From an uncultured Roseburia sp. (GTDB taxonomy: Bacteria; Bacillota; Clostridia; Lachnospirales; Lachnospiraceae), in assembly GCA_947573605.1 (NCBI GenBank), contig CANPGM010000004.1, positions 1 through 64,000 of the forward strand: a stretch of DNA of 64,000 nt. The letters are read 5' to 3'. Below are positions 53,914-61,561 of this stretch, piece after piece. The translations under genes and the position numbers were made by a program. Below the pieces are notes generated by a model, which was not told the DNA's origin, ran no database searches, and saw nothing but the letters and a program-made list of their open reading frames with translations. Numbering within the stretch: the first letter of the stretch is position 1; every line of letters starts with the position of its first letter.

Positions 53914-54039
53914 AAAATCCTCCATGATGCCCGCATGATACACGGTTTAAAACCCGCAAAAACGATTTCCTATCCGCAGGCAGAACGCTCTTTCAGTCCC
54001 TGACGCAAATTGCCGAAACCGTTTTTGCAGGGGAATGTC

Positions 54040-55086
54040 TTATATACCGCCGATATAATGCTGATAACAGCTTCCCTCGCACGAAACCATACATGCGCCC
54101 TGCGGTTTGCCCGGCGTACACGCTCCGCCAAACAGCGGGCAGTCCCCCGGTTCTTTTTTCCCCATCAGAATCTCTCCGCAGAGACATCCCTGATTCTTTT
54201 TTGTATCTTCCGTAATAGCAAGGCTTCCGGCGTCGAAGCGCCTGTATTCCTCTTTCAGGCAAAGCCCGGATCCTTCTATCATTCCCATACCGCGCCATAC
54301 CGCGCCGCATACGGTAAAATACGTATTTAATTTCGCTGCGGCTGTTCGGTTTGCCGTATCTTCCACCGCGGACGGATAAAAATTTTTTACCCCCGCCGCA
54401 TGTTTCTCCGACATCCGGACAAGGCCGTAAATAGCGGCAAGCAGTTCCGTATCTTTAAATCCGGATACGGCAAACGGAATCCGGTAACGCTCTGCCAGAT
54501 CATTGAAATAACTGCTTCCCGTTATGGCGCACACATGTCCCGGCGCCAAAAAACCGTCGGGCGCCGCTCCCTGGTTTATCAGCCATTCAATTGCTTTTGG
54601 CATTGTCTTTAACGCCGTCAGCAGTTTGATATTGCTAAGCTCCGCTTTTTCGGCTTCCTCTAATAAAAGCGTATAGACCGGAGCCGTCGTTTCGAACCCG
54701 ACCGCCGCAAAAATCCAGGTAATTCCGGGATTTTCCTTTGCCAGAGCCAGTAAATCCATCGGCGAATAGACCATTTTTGTCTTTGCGCCTTCCCCTTTTG
54801 CCTCGCTTAAGCTCTGCCTGCTGCCGGGAACACGGAGCATATCGCCAAACGTCACTACATACGTATTCGGTTCTTTCGCCAGCGCAATCAGCCTGTCGAT
54901 ATAGGCGGACGGCGTGACGCAGACCGGGCAGCCCGGCCCGCTGATTAAATGAATCTGGTCCGAAAGTAATTCTTTGATTCCGTATTTTATTACTGCGGCC
55001 GTATGGCTGCCGCAAACCTCCATAAAAGTCAGTTCCCTGCCTTTATACTGTTTCAAATAACGACTGATCTCTTCCATGTTTATCAT
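54040..55086 (-). CDS. hypD: Hydrogenase maturation protein HypD
   Basis: A 348-residue scaffold for Fe(CN)2CO assembly. Motifs: EVCGSHT, SGPGCPVCVTP and GHVCAITG, and the [4Fe-4S]-binding C-terminal region CLCGEIL, DCPLFGGACTP and CMVSCEGSC. All family cysteines appear to be present. Works with HypC. Start ATG at 55086; a second ATG three codons later is possible. It lies 12 bp after hypC. Confidence 0.96.
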   Translation of the reverse strand: MINMEEISRYLKQYKGRELTFMEVCGSHTAAVIKYGIKELLSDQIHLISGPGCPVCVTPSAYIDRLIALAKEPNTYVVTFGDMLRVPGSRQSLSEAKGEGAKTKMVYSPMDLLALAKENPGITWIFAAVGFETTAPVYTLLLEEAEKAELSNIKLLTALKTMPKAIEWLINQGAAPDGFLAPGHVCAITGSSYFNDLAERYRIPFAVSGFKDTELLAAIYGLVRMSEKHAAGVKNFYPSAVEDTANRTAAAKLNTYFTVCGAVWRGMGMIEGSGLCLKEEYRRFDAGSLAITEDTKKNQGCLCGEILMGKKEPGDCPLFGGACTPGKPQGACMVSCEGSCYQHYIGGI

Positions 55087-55098
55087 AAAGAAAACGAC

Positions 55099-55314
55099 TT
55101 AAGCCTCTCCCTTACATTCCTCAAGCAATTTTGTCAGTTCCTCCGCCTCCTGCCGCTTCATCGTCTGAATAATACAGCCGGCATGTACCAGCGCAAAATC
55201 GCCCGGTTTTATTTTTACAAGTCCGGCATAAGCCGTAACCTGATTCCCCGAAAAGTCAACGACCGCCTTTCCGTCTTTTACCTCAATTACTTTGCCAGGT
55301 ATTGCAACACACAT
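55099..55314 (-). CDS. hypC: Hydrogenase maturation chaperone HypC
   Basis: A 71-residue chaperone. The family requires Cys at position 2 after Met removal, and the MCVAIPGKV start is at 55314. An extra ATG at 55317 would put a Met before it, and GGGGAG is better placed for 55314 (6 nt). It delivers iron with cyanide and CO to the large subunit EchE. The gene lies between hypF and hypD. Confidence 0.93.
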   Translation of the reverse strand: MCVAIPGKVIEVKDGKAVVDFSGNQVTAYAGLVKIKPGDFALVHAGCIIQTMKRQEAEELTKLLEECKGEA

Positions 55315-55342
55315 CATATACTCCCCGCTGTTTTACATACAA

Positions 55343-57772
55343 TCACTCATTTTCCGCTCTTTGGGCACACAGATATGCCTGTCCCAGACAGATTCCTCCA
55401 TCCCCAGGCGGTACCTGCTCGTTGATATATACCGAAAAACCTTCGCTTTCCAGTCTTGTTATCGTTTTTTCCAGCAAAATCCGGTTCTGAAACGTACCGC
55501 CCGTCAAGGCAATTTGCCGGATTCCGTTCTGTTCTCCTCCGCTTGCAGGTATCCGGGCCATTTCACAAATTCGGCAGATAAAATCCGATACCGCGTAAAG
55601 GAATCCCCTTGCAAGCTCCTGTTTCAACACTCCGTTACGCAAAGCCGCCGCCATTTCTGCAAACAACGGCTCCGCATCTCCGAGAAACGGCTGCCCGCTG
55701 CAGGCCGAAAGTCCGATTTCCAGCGGATATGCCCGGTCGGTCTGATCCGCAAGCCATTCCAGCCGGATTGCGGCCTCACTCTCATAACTATTATAATGGC
55801 AAATGTCCAAAAATGCACTAACCGCATCGAATAATCTTCCCATAGAAGATGATTTCACCGTTTGAATGCCCATTGAAACAGCCTTCCCGACCAGTTCCGC
55901 AGTTTCTTTGTCCAGTCCCGGCACAACTTTTCCGAGTTTATAAATACGCTCTTTTGTCTCGTCCCGAAACGACGCCAGATAACCGTAGAAAGAAAGATCC
56001 GCATTCCTTGCCCCTTCGTCTCCGCCAATCAGACAAACCGGCTTTAAATGCGCGAACCGAATCATATTTGCACCGCCGTTCCACAAAAGCGCTTCGCTTC
56101 CCCACACGGTATGATCCGGTCCATATCCGGTTCCGTCAAATGCAAATCCTAACACAGGCGCGTTTAGCCTGTGTTCCGCGATCACGGAGGCAGCATGTGC
56201 TTCATGGTGCTGAATCCGATGCAGACTCCGATATCCGCTCTTTTGTCCGCCTGCATTTTCCCGCTGTTTCCGCTCATAACATTCGCCGGCGCTTCCCTGA
56301 TCCTGAAAATAGTTTGCCTCGCGCACCGACGCATATCCCGGATGCATGTCGCATGTCGCAATCTCCGGCGAAAAGCCAAACAGACGCCGCATCCGCTCTG
56401 CTTCTTTTCGATACTGCATCAGGCAGGCTTCCTCCCCCAGGTCGCCCAGATACTGACTTAAATATGCCTTACCTTTTCCAGTATAACAGAAACAGGACTT
56501 TAAATCTCCCCCCGCGGCAAAAATATTTTTTTCAATCCCTGTTTCGACCGGATTCGGTACATATCCCCTCGCCCGGCGGAAAATCTGCGTCCTGCCGCAG
56601 ACGCTTTGCACAACGGAATCGTCAAGCGGCGTTAAAATCGGGCGGTCATGACTTAATACCGCAAGAGAGACCTCCCTCCCCCGGTACGGCGTTGTAACTT
56701 TTTGCTCCATCCAGCGCATCATTTCCTCGTCGTCCAAAATCAAAACTTCTCCGGAAGTATTTGCGCTTGTCATAATCAGCGGTCCAAGTTCCTCGGCAAG
56801 CATCACCTGCAGCGGATTGCACGGAAGCATTGCTCCAATCTGCGGACTGCCGGCGCATACCCCAAAAGCAAGCCGCCTTCCGGCCTCCTGCTTTTTTAAC
56901 AGCACAATCGGTCTTGCAGGCGATAAAAGCAGCGCTTTTTCGTTTTCATTCACAGAACAGTACTCCGAAACCGATTTTATATCGGGAAACAAAACGGCAA
57001 ACGGTTTTGTTTCCCGTCCCTTTAATACCCGCAGCGTCTGTACCGTTTCTTCCGAAAACGGCATACAGGCCAGATGATAGCCTCCGATATCCTTCACGGC
57101 CAATATTCCGCCGCCGCTTAGAAACCGGACTGCCGCTTCATATGCCGCTTCCCCCGTAACCGTTTGGTCCGCTTCTCCCATAACAATCCGGGAAAAGGAA
57201 AGCGCAGGGCCGCATTCTTTACATGCAATCGTCTGCGCGTGTCTTCTTCTGTTTCCATGTTCGCCGTATTCTTTGCCGCACAATGCGCACATGGAAAACC
57301 TGTTCATGGAAATCGTTTCCCTGTCATAGGGCAGCCGTTCGATAATACTGTACCGCGGGCCGCAGGACGTACAACTGATAAAAGGATGACGGTATCTGCG
57401 GTTCGTTTCTTCCTGCATCTCGGCAAGACAATTTTTGCAGACCGGAAGATCAGCGGGTATAAAGGGGATTTCCCTCTCTTTGACTGTTTCCGAAGTGTTG
57501 CTGCCAATAATTGCAAACTCGGAAAAAACCTGATTTTCCACGGACTCTGCGGTCAGCTCTTCTACCTTTGCACCAAAGGGCGCCTGTTCTTTTAATCCCT
57601 TCAGAAAACGCTTCATTGCATTTTCTTCTCCGGCTGCAAGTATCGTTACAATGCCGTCCGTATTCCGCACCCAGCCGCCGATTCCGCAGTCCTGCGCCAA
57701 CTCTGCGACAAAGGGCCGGTATCCGATTCCCTGTACCAGCCCTTTTACTACAATCTTATTTGTAATCTTCAT
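55343..57772 (-). CDS. hypF: Carbamoyltransferase HypF
   Basis: An 809-residue multi-domain protein that transfers carbamoyl from carbamoyl-phosphate to HypE. Domains: acylphosphatase (1-90, VQGIGYRPF), two zinc-finger pairs (CKNC..CTSC, CALC..CKEC), YrdC-like (about 200-370, GGGILAVKDIGGYHL), Kae1-like (about 470-800, HHEAHAASVIAEH, ALTGGTFQN). Length and order are normal. It starts 7 bp after hypA. Confidence 0.96.
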   Translation of the reverse strand: MKITNKIVVKGLVQGIGYRPFVAELAQDCGIGGWVRNTDGIVTILAAGEENAMKRFLKGLKEQAPFGAKVEELTAESVENQVFSEFAIIGSNTSETVKEREIPFIPADLPVCKNCLAEMQEETNRRYRHPFISCTSCGPRYSIIERLPYDRETISMNRFSMCALCGKEYGEHGNRRRHAQTIACKECGPALSFSRIVMGEADQTVTGEAAYEAAVRFLSGGGILAVKDIGGYHLACMPFSEETVQTLRVLKGRETKPFAVLFPDIKSVSEYCSVNENEKALLLSPARPIVLLKKQEAGRRLAFGVCAGSPQIGAMLPCNPLQVMLAEELGPLIMTSANTSGEVLILDDEEMMRWMEQKVTTPYRGREVSLAVLSHDRPILTPLDDSVVQSVCGRTQIFRRARGYVPNPVETGIEKNIFAAGGDLKSCFCYTGKGKAYLSQYLGDLGEEACLMQYRKEAERMRRLFGFSPEIATCDMHPGYASVREANYFQDQGSAGECYERKQRENAGGQKSGYRSLHRIQHHEAHAASVIAEHRLNAPVLGFAFDGTGYGPDHTVWGSEALLWNGGANMIRFAHLKPVCLIGGDEGARNADLSFYGYLASFRDETKERIYKLGKVVPGLDKETAELVGKAVSMGIQTVKSSSMGRLFDAVSAFLDICHYNSYESEAAIRLEWLADQTDRAYPLEIGLSACSGQPFLGDAEPLFAEMAAALRNGVLKQELARGFLYAVSDFICRICEMARIPASGGEQNGIRQIALTGGTFQNRILLEKTITRLESEGFSVYINEQVPPGDGGICLGQAYLCAQRAENE

Positions 57773-57779
57773 CTTTTTC

Positions 57780-58118
57780 TTATACTTCTATACTTGTAAG
57801 TTCCACTTCATTTCCCGATTCTGTGGGATTTCCTTCCGCTCCACAATCCGGGCAGCGGTATTCCAGAAGCTTTTTTTCAAATAACTTGCCGCATTGCGGA
57901 CACTTCAGCATGGAACGGCTGACCGTTACATGAAATTCGGCTCCCTCGCAGGCGGTTCCTGCTGCCGCCTCGTCAAAGTAATTTTTTACTACTTCGGGAG
58001 AATAATCGGAACACTCGCCAAATACAACATTCAATGCCTTTACTTTCGCTGCGCCGCGCGCCGCCGCCTCTTCATTCGCCCGGTTTACCCATTCTACCGC
58101 TTTATGATATTCATGCAT
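57780..58118 (-). CDS. hypA: Hydrogenase nickel incorporation protein HypA
   Basis: A 112-residue protein that gives nickel to the large subunit. The Ni-binding N-terminus MHE is kept, though the following residues (YHKAVEW) deviate from the usual LSL. Zinc motif CPQC and CPDC (about 73-95). The ATG overlaps the echF stop by 8 bp. No hypB GTPase is next to it. Confidence 0.9.
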   Translation of the reverse strand: MHEYHKAVEWVNRANEEAAARGAAKVKALNVVFGECSDYSPEVVKNYFDEAAAGTACEGAEFHVTVSRSMLKCPQCGKLFEKKLLEYRCPDCGAEGNPTESGNEVELTSIEV

Positions 58119-58485
58119 CCTTTTTCTCTCCTTCCGTCCCGTCCGACTGTTTTATGATTGTTTCTATCGACTTTTTACTGTCCGGCGTCGTATAGCCGGG
58201 CACGATACTTAAACTTTTTTTCGGACACTTTTCCACGCAGTATCCGCATTGCACACAGTCAAAACGGTTAATGCTCCAGGAATTTTCGTTCCGTTTTACC
58301 TCAATGGCTCCCGGGGGACAGCTCCGCATACACATTCCGCACATAATACAGCTTTCGATTTGAATTTCCACATGTCCCCTCGTGCGCTCCGGATAAATTT
58401 TCGGCGCCGCCGGATAAGCCGTCGTCACCGGTTTGGAAAACAGGTTTTTCATCACTGTTTTAGTAAAACTTAAAAATTGCGCCAT
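58111..58485 (-). CDS. echF: Ech hydrogenase ferredoxin-like subunit EchF
   Basis: A 124-residue two-[4Fe-4S] protein related to NuoI/HycF. Two binding motifs: CIMCGMCMRSCP and CVQCGYCVEKCP. It carries electrons from ferredoxin to EchC. The start is ATG at 58485 after GAGGG in a repeated hairpin leader; the ATG at 58497 would include that site. It is longer at the C-terminus (KKSIETIIKQSDG) than minimal ferredoxins. Confidence 0.92.
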   Translation of the reverse strand: MAQFLSFTKTVMKNLFSKPVTTAYPAAPKIYPERTRGHVEIQIESCIMCGMCMRSCPPGAIEVKRNENSWSINRFDCVQCGYCVEKCPKKSLSIVPGYTTPDSKKSIETIIKQSDGTEGEKKDA

Positions 58486-58491
58486 AATTTC

Positions 58492-58514
58492 CCTCATTCT
58501 GCCGCAGACACGGC
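58492..58514 (-). promoter_or_regulatory. Repeated leader hairpin before echF
   Basis: Sense GCCG-TGTCTG-CGGC (58501-58514) followed by AGAATGAGGG. Same design as elements before the amidohydrolase and ptsH. Confidence 0.55.
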
Positions 58515-58527
58515 TTTTTTCTAACGT

Positions 58528-59607
58528 TTATCGTTCCGTACAGCTGATACACGGATCAATGGTAAGAATCAAAAGAGGCACGTCTCCGAACTGACAGCCC
58601 TGAAGCACCTGCATGAGCGCCGGAATATTGGCAAAGGTGGGCGTACGCACTCTCATTCTGTCTACAAACTTTGAACCGTTTGCTCTTACATAATAAAACG
58701 CTTCTCCTCTCGGCTGCTCCAGTCGAACATAAGCTTCTCCATTCGGGAACCCCTTTACCGGAACCGAAATTTCCGTATCCGGTATCTTGGATACCGCCTG
58801 GCGAATAATCTCGATTGACTGAAAAAGTTCCGCGATACGCACTTTACAGCGGGCAAAACTATCACATTCTTTACTGGTTATTACCTGAAAGTCAATTTCG
58901 TCATAAGCCGCATAACCTGTTTTTCTCATATCCACTTCAATACCGCTTGCACGCATCATCGGCCCTACCGCGCCGCGCCTGATCGCGTCCTCTTCTGTCA
59001 GGATTCCCACGCCCACAAGACGGCTCTTCACGGTATAATCATCCAGAAAGGTCTGCGTCGTCTCGCGCAGCTCTTTTTCCATCCCGTCCAAAACAGCTAC
59101 AAAATTCGAAAGCATCTCCGCCGGCATATCTTTCAGTACGCCGCCGATTTTATTTACGGAAAAAATCACACGTCCGCCGGTAGCAATCTCAAACATATCG
59201 AGAATCTTTTCACGAAGCCTCCAGGACTGCATAAACAGCGCTTCAAAACCGAACGCGTCCGCAAGCAGTCCCAGCCACAGCAAATGACTGTGAATCCGCG
59301 ACATTTCCGCCCAAATCGTACGCAAAAACTCCGCCCTTCTCGGAATCTGCACATTCATAATCTGCTCCACCGCCGAACAGTAGCCCATCCCATGCATAAA
59401 AGAACAGATTCCGCAGATTCGTTCCGTAACGTAAACCATCTCGTTAAAATCTTTTTTCGCAACCAGACTTTCCAGTCCCCTGTGCACATATCCGATAGAG
59501 GGAATTGCCTCAATTACCAGCTCGTCCTCCAAAACCAAATCCAGATGAATCGGCTCAGGCAGAACCGGATGCTGCGGGCCAAACGGCACAATACTTCTCT
59601 TTGGCAT
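58528..59607 (-). CDS. echE: Ech hydrogenase large (NiFe) subunit EchE
   Basis: A 359-residue catalytic subunit of a group 4 [NiFe] hydrogenase, NuoD-like. Both ligand pairs are present: ERICGICSF at residues 62-68 and DPCISCTER at the very end. The protein stops three residues after the last Cys, so there is no extension to cleave, as known for CooH-type subunits; no endopeptidase gene is in the window. GGAGG lies 8 nt before the ATG, adjoining the echD stop. Confidence 0.96.
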   Translation of the reverse strand: MPKRSIVPFGPQHPVLPEPIHLDLVLEDELVIEAIPSIGYVHRGLESLVAKKDFNEMVYVTERICGICSFMHGMGYCSAVEQIMNVQIPRRAEFLRTIWAEMSRIHSHLLWLGLLADAFGFEALFMQSWRLREKILDMFEIATGGRVIFSVNKIGGVLKDMPAEMLSNFVAVLDGMEKELRETTQTFLDDYTVKSRLVGVGILTEEDAIRRGAVGPMMRASGIEVDMRKTGYAAYDEIDFQVITSKECDSFARCKVRIAELFQSIEIIRQAVSKIPDTEISVPVKGFPNGEAYVRLEQPRGEAFYYVRANGSKFVDRMRVRTPTFANIPALMQVLQGCQFGDVPLLILTIDPCISCTER

Positions 59608-59964
59608 TTATCTGTCCTCCTTTTTCAGGAATGGGGTTTCCTCATTAATACGGTAAAGCTTATCATGATAATCTACTTTAATAAATTCCACGTTGAGACC
59701 GAACAGCTCCCGCATTTCGTTTTCATAGAGAATTGCCGACTTGTAAACACGGGAAATACTTGGTACAGACTCTTCCTTACCTACAATCAGACGATAATTG
59801 CTGATCTCATAACCGGTGGCAAACGAATAGGTTACTTCATAGTTGCCTTCCACAAAGGAACAGCAAATCTGTACCAGCCGCCACATATCGTTTTTCTTTT
59901 CCATAATAACCGGAAAAAGCTCTACCTGCTCGATTTTATAGATATTTTTCTGAATTTCTTCCAT
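59608..59964 (-). CDS. echD: Ech hydrogenase subunit EchD (NuoC-like)
   Basis: A 118-residue subunit related to the 30-kDa NuoC chain. Conserved YENEMRELFGLNV and the DYHDKLYRINEETPF C-terminal region. Shorter than bacterial NuoC, as usual for Ech. It links EchC and EchE. The start overlaps the echC stop by 1 nt (TAATG). Confidence 0.9.
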   Translation of the reverse strand: MEEIQKNIYKIEQVELFPVIMEKKNDMWRLVQICCSFVEGNYEVTYSFATGYEISNYRLIVGKEESVPSISRVYKSAILYENEMRELFGLNVEFIKVDYHDKLYRINEETPFLKKEDR

Positions 59965-60413
59965 TATGATTTTGCCGCCCTCTCTTTCCGTTTCTTTTTG
60001 TCATGCTTTTCCTGAAACAGCGCAACCGCCTTCACAACGCCGTCAATAATCGATTCCGGTCTTGCGGCGCAGCCCGGCACATAAATGTCTACCGGTATCA
60101 CGGTATCTACTCCGCCTTTTATATTGTAGCATTCTTTAAAAATTCCGCCCGTGCAGGCGCAGGTACCGACTGCAACTACCACCTTCGGACCGGGCATCTG
60201 TTCGTAAATCTGTTTCACCACGTCCTCGTTCTGACTGTTAATCCCGCCGGTAATCAGAAAAATATCGGCATGCATCGGATTCCCCGTATTGACGACGCCG
60301 AACCGCTCCACATCATACACCGGTGTCGTACAAGCCAGCACTTCAATATCGCATCCGTTACAGCTTGAACCGTCATAATGAAGAAGCCACGGTGATTTAT
60401 GTATATTTTTCAT
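59964..60413 (-). CDS. echC: Ech hydrogenase small subunit EchC (NuoB-like)
   Basis: A 149-residue subunit that binds the proximal [4Fe-4S] cluster. Cysteines in SSCNGCDIEVL, VGTCACTGG and VPGCAARPE are all present. The start is ATG at 60413 with GAGG 5 nt upstream; a longer open frame to 60479 runs through the repeated leader and is not used. This start lies 266 bp from the end of echB, the only large gap in the operon. Confidence 0.94.
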   Translation of the reverse strand: MKNIHKSPWLLHYDGSSCNGCDIEVLACTTPVYDVERFGVVNTGNPMHADIFLITGGINSQNEDVVKQIYEQMPGPKVVVAVGTCACTGGIFKECYNIKGGVDTVIPVDIYVPGCAARPESIIDGVVKAVALFQEKHDKKKRKERAAKS

Positions 60414-60460
60414 ATTTTCCTCATTTCTGTGCTGCTTTTCGCGCATAACGAGTTTGTGGC
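60411..60460 (-). repeat. Repeated 5' leader (copy 2)
   Basis: Matches 34744-34794 (before the hydratase). Shared blocks in sense: GCCACAAACT and GCAGCACAGAAATG, then the Shine-Dalgarno sequence. A hairpin is possible from GCGCGCTGCT with AGCAGC. Its role is unknown. Confidence 0.65.
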
Positions 60461-60486
60461 AAGCAGCGCGCAGACACAAATCTCGC

Positions 60487-60660
60487 GATTGAAAATTTTA
60501 ATTTTCAATCTTGCCTCATTTCTGCCGCTTTCGCAGCCTTTCCTATGCCCCTGGTAAAGCTTTCACACCATCCAATCGAGAGGAAGAATGCCTGCATTTT
60601 GGCATTCTTGCGTGTGAAGCTTTAGAAGTTTTCAGCAAAACAGCCTCTGCTGTGAGCTTT
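60487..60660. repeat. Hairpin-rich island between echB and echC
   Basis: Several inverted repeats in 175 bp and no open frame. An 11-2-11 palindrome at 60487-60510 (GATTGAAAATT arms). GCCGC-TTTC-GCAGC at 60524-60537 with CCTCATTT before it, a leader copy without a gene. AAGAATGCC/GGCATTCTT at 60584-60609. AAAGCTT-CACAC arms at 60556-60568 and 60612-60623. AGAAGTTTT/AAAACTTCT around 60624-60670. It breaks the ech operon and may cause processing or attenuation. Confidence 0.7.
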
Positions 60661-60679
60661 AAAACTTCTCTTCACACTT

Positions 60680-61561
60680 TTAGCGTTTAATCAGCTCCAG
60701 AATAAACAGATTCAGGCCGCCTGTTACAATTGTAACACCCCAGGCCATCTTTAACATCATCTGCCATTTCACACGCGCCGATGTATTGTCAATTAATATT
60801 TCCAGAAAGAAGACAACCAGCACCGCGGCAATTGCCCCAATAAAACTGAGCGGATTCGCCGTCACAAAAAACAGACCGATTACGCCGAACAGAAAAATAT
60901 TTTCATACCATTCCGTCACTGTCGTTAAGGCATATTCCACGCCGACCATTTCCGTCGTTACACCCTTGACCACTTCCTGATGCGCATGATGCGTCGTACT
61001 TAAATCAAACGGCGATTTCCTCAGCTTAATTGAAAGGACAAATACAAAACCTGCAAAAAAGCCGGGCGCATATAATATAATCGGCGTAGTCCCCTCAATA
61101 ATATCGCTCACCTGAAACGTTCCTGCCGCCAGATAAAATCCGACCGCCGTAAGTAAAATCATCGGTTCATATGCCATCATCTGCGCCATCTCACGGTGCG
61201 TTCCGATCGTAGAAAACGGCGAATGCGTCGAGGTGGACGCCAAAATTAAAAACATTTCCGCCGTCGACAACGAGAAAAAGCACAACAGCATATCAAAACC
61301 GCCGAAAAACAGCACTCCCGACATGATGACAAAAAACAAATACGACATCACCATCAATAACTGAAACCGATTGACGGATAAAAGCTGTTTCTGCGTCAGC
61401 TTTGCGACGTCGTAAAAAGGCTGTAAAATAGAGGGGCCTTTTCTGCCCTGCATTCTTGCAGAGATTTTCCGGTCAAGCCCGTCAAGCAGTCCTCCGAGCA
61501 GGGGAGCCGCCACAATATAAAGCGCCATACAAATGACTCTGATTCCAAACTCGTTAAGCAT
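60680..61561 (-). CDS. echB: Ech hydrogenase membrane subunit EchB (NuoH-like)
   Basis: A 293-residue membrane protein with about eight helices. The NuoH/HycD motifs are present: RMQGRKGPSILQPFYDVAKL, REMAQMMAYEP and FDLSTTHHAHQEVVKG. It forms the ion-pathway and docking module. Start: ATG at 61561, GGGAGGTG 6 nt upstream, overlapping the echA stop by 8 bp. Confidence 0.94.
   Translation of the reverse strand: MLNEFGIRVICMALYIVAAPLLGGLLDGLDRKISARMQGRKGPSILQPFYDVAKLTQKQLLSVNRFQLLMVMSYLFFVIMSGVLFFGGFDMLLCFFSLSTAEMFLILASTSTHSPFSTIGTHREMAQMMAYEPMILLTAVGFYLAAGTFQVSDIIEGTTPIILYAPGFFAGFVFVLSIKLRKSPFDLSTTHHAHQEVVKGVTTEMVGVEYALTTVTEWYENIFLFGVIGLFFVTANPLSFIGAIAAVLVVFFLEILIDNTSARVKWQMMLKMAWGVTIVTGGLNLFILELIKR

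Noticed and set aside
59284..60015. 243-codon plus-strand open frame opposite echE and echD
   Set aside because: Antisense to genes with all family motifs; no Shine-Dalgarno sequence or recognisable domain.
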